NCBI GenBank assembly: GCA_017413305.1
Contig: JAFPUA010000277.1
Location: 1-6,016, forward strand
Direction of reading: 5' to 3'
DNA: 6,016 bases
DNA from: Candidatus Ruminimicrobiellum caprinum
Lineage (GTDB): Bacteria; Elusimicrobiota; Endomicrobiia; Endomicrobiales; Endomicrobiaceae
The translations under genes were made by a program, and so were the position numbers. Positions 5,046-6,016 of this stretch are shown one piece after another. Positions within the stretch are counted from its first letter, which is position 1, and every line of letters begins with the position of its first letter. Below the pieces are notes generated by a model. That model was not told the origin of the DNA and ran no database searches. It saw only the letters and a program-made list of their open reading frames with translations.

Positions 5046-6016
5046 TTATTTCATATGCTTTCGCATATATTCTATAGTTTTATGAAGTGTATCGTTTTGA
5101 TAAATTTTATCAACATTATTTTCAAAATCAAGACGATATCTTTTTTGTAAAGCATTAAATATTTCTTTCAGTTCCGTACAATGTTTTGTTTCTTGTTCTT
5201 CAAAAAGTTCATTCATGTAAAATTGATTTTTTTCTTCTTTATCGGACAAATTATAAATTCCCGCACCTACAAGGCGAACAGGGTGTTTTTCTATTAAATC
5301 CAACATTTTAATCGTTTCTTTATAAATTGTAACGGCACAAGCATTTGAAGATATTCTTTTTGAGCGGGTTATACTTTTCATATTGTAATATGTAATTTTT
5401 AATGTTATGCCGTTCCCGTAAAGTCCGAGTTTTTTTGCCCTGTGTTCTATACACAATGCAAGCAAAAACAAAACATCTTTTAATAAATTATAATTTTTAA
5501 CATCTTTTTGAAATGTAACCTCTCTGCTTATGGACTTTGCATCTTGCGGACGATATGTTATAACTTTTCTGTCGTCTTTTCCGTAAGCAATTTCAGTAAT
5601 TAATTTTCCTTGCTTTCCTAAAAGATTAATAACTTCTTCTTTCCTTTCACGAACATTTCGTACTGTCTTTATTCCTAAGGAATACAACTTTTCTGCAGTT
5701 TTTTTACCAACACTGTAAATAACACTTACATCACGATCTATAATAAGATTTACAAAATCTTCGGCTGTAGATATTTCAAAATATCCGTCGGGTTTATTTT
5801 CTTCACTTGCCATTTTTGCCGCAACTTTTGAATATGCAACACCGATTGAACAATTTAATCCTAGTTCTTTTTTTGTTCTTTGTTTAATTGTTTGTGCTAT
5901 TTTTCTTGCACCTTCAATATCTGCGGCTTGTTTTGTTACATCAAGGTACGCCTCATCAAGAGCTATTGCTTCTAATTCCGACGAATATGTTTTCCAAATT
6001 TTATGGAGCTGTTCGG
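5046..6016 (-). CDS. dinB: DNA polymerase IV (Y-family translesion polymerase), N-terminus outside window
   Basis: The frame is open from the window edge down to the stop at 5046, so about 322 residues are visible; roughly the first 90, including the first metal-binding aspartate, are missing. The second catalytic motif is at 5934-5960 (LDEAYLDVT, with the Asp-Glu pair at 5952-5957). CSIGVAYSKVAAKMASEENKPDGYF-type palm sequence follows, then a thumb helix-hairpin-helix SVGKKTAEKL (5685-5714) and the little-finger start KSISREVTFQKDV near 5500-5537. Pol IV copies past damaged bases without proofreading. The methionine at 5813 lies inside the palm domain and is not the start. The tail after about 5200 is charged and variable, and I see no clear beta-clamp-binding motif at the extreme C-terminus. 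It is likely unrelated to the redox cluster. Confidence 0.95.
   Translation of the reverse strand, partial: EQLHKIWKTYSSELEAIALDEAYLDVTKQAADIEGARKIAQTIKQRTKKELGLNCSIGVAYSKVAAKMASEENKPDGYFEISTAEDFVNLIIDRDVSVIYSVGKKTAEKLYSLGIKTVRNVRERKEEVINLLGKQGKLITEIAYGKDDRKVITYRPQDAKSISREVTFQKDVKNYNLLKDVLFLLALCIEHRAKKLGLYGNGITLKITYYNMKSITRSKRISSNACAVTIYKETIKMLDLIEKHPVRLVGAGIYNLSDKEEKNQFYMNELFEEQETKHCTELKEIFNALQKRYRLDFENNVDKIYQNDTLHKTIEYMRKHMK
5053..5068 (-). other. small stem with GAAA tetraloop at the 3' end of dinB
   Basis: On the minus strand ATATGC-GAAA-GCATAT forms a 6-bp perfect stem closed by a GNRA-type loop, ending 7 nt before the end of the dinB stop codon. A T-run occurs only about 22 nt later, so this is not a classical terminator. 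It may mark the end of the mRNA or be chance. Confidence 0.25.

Noticed and set aside
5046..5813. dinB starting at 5813
   Set aside because: Pol IV motifs including LDEAYLDVT continue in frame upstream to the window edge, so the gene is partial, not short.
1..6016. tRNA/rRNA genes, CRISPR arrays, insertion sequences or long direct repeats
   Set aside because: I looked on both strands and saw no cloverleaf-like segment, no regularly spaced repeats, no transposase and no terminal inverted repeats.

Overview
The window is AT-rich (roughly two thirds A+T by eye) and densely coding, with good GGAG-type ribosome binding sites. The exported proteins carry short Sec signal peptides ending in AxA-like sites and one Tat signal, which suggests a Gram-negative-type, low-GC bacterium, possibly host-associated. 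I cannot name the genus from this sequence.

Layout. From about 3190 down to base 1 runs a minus-strand gene set: a broken aldo/keto reductase (psi-AKR, 3148-2520), an intact aldo/keto reductase (2504-1458), an exported antibiotic-biosynthesis-monooxygenase (ABM) family protein with a one-base frameshift in its signal peptide (1441-1017), a TetR-family regulator (916-302) and the start of a Tat-exported iron-sulfur flavoprotein (279-1, running off the window). Pointing away from this set is a plus-strand, Sec-exported amidohydrolase of the ACMSD/decarboxylase type (3281-4297). It converges, with only 6 bp between stop codons, on a membrane-anchored flavodoxin (minus strand, 4951-4304). The right edge holds the C-terminal four fifths of dinB, DNA polymerase IV (minus strand, 6016-5046), which looks unrelated to the rest.

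The control region at 3149-3280 is the most striking part. Two consensus sigma70-type promoters (TTGACA / TATAAT) point in opposite directions and share one -10 segment. Each -35 box lies inside a TTGACAC/GTGTCAA-type palindrome, so each palindrome covers the -35 of one promoter and the likely start point of the other. A ligand-responsive repressor, plausibly the TetR protein encoded here, could switch both transcripts together. The amidohydrolase leader also contains an 11-bp hairpin.

How the genes may work together (inference): regulator, reductases, flavin/iron-sulfur electron carriers, an ABM-fold protein and a metal-dependent hydrolase/decarboxylase would suit an inducible response to a small aromatic, quinone-like or carbonyl compound. 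Four of these families are normally cytoplasmic but carry export or anchor sequences here, so much of the chemistry may take place outside the inner membrane. Two of the five operon genes are damaged, so the pathway may be decaying or the assembly may contain errors.
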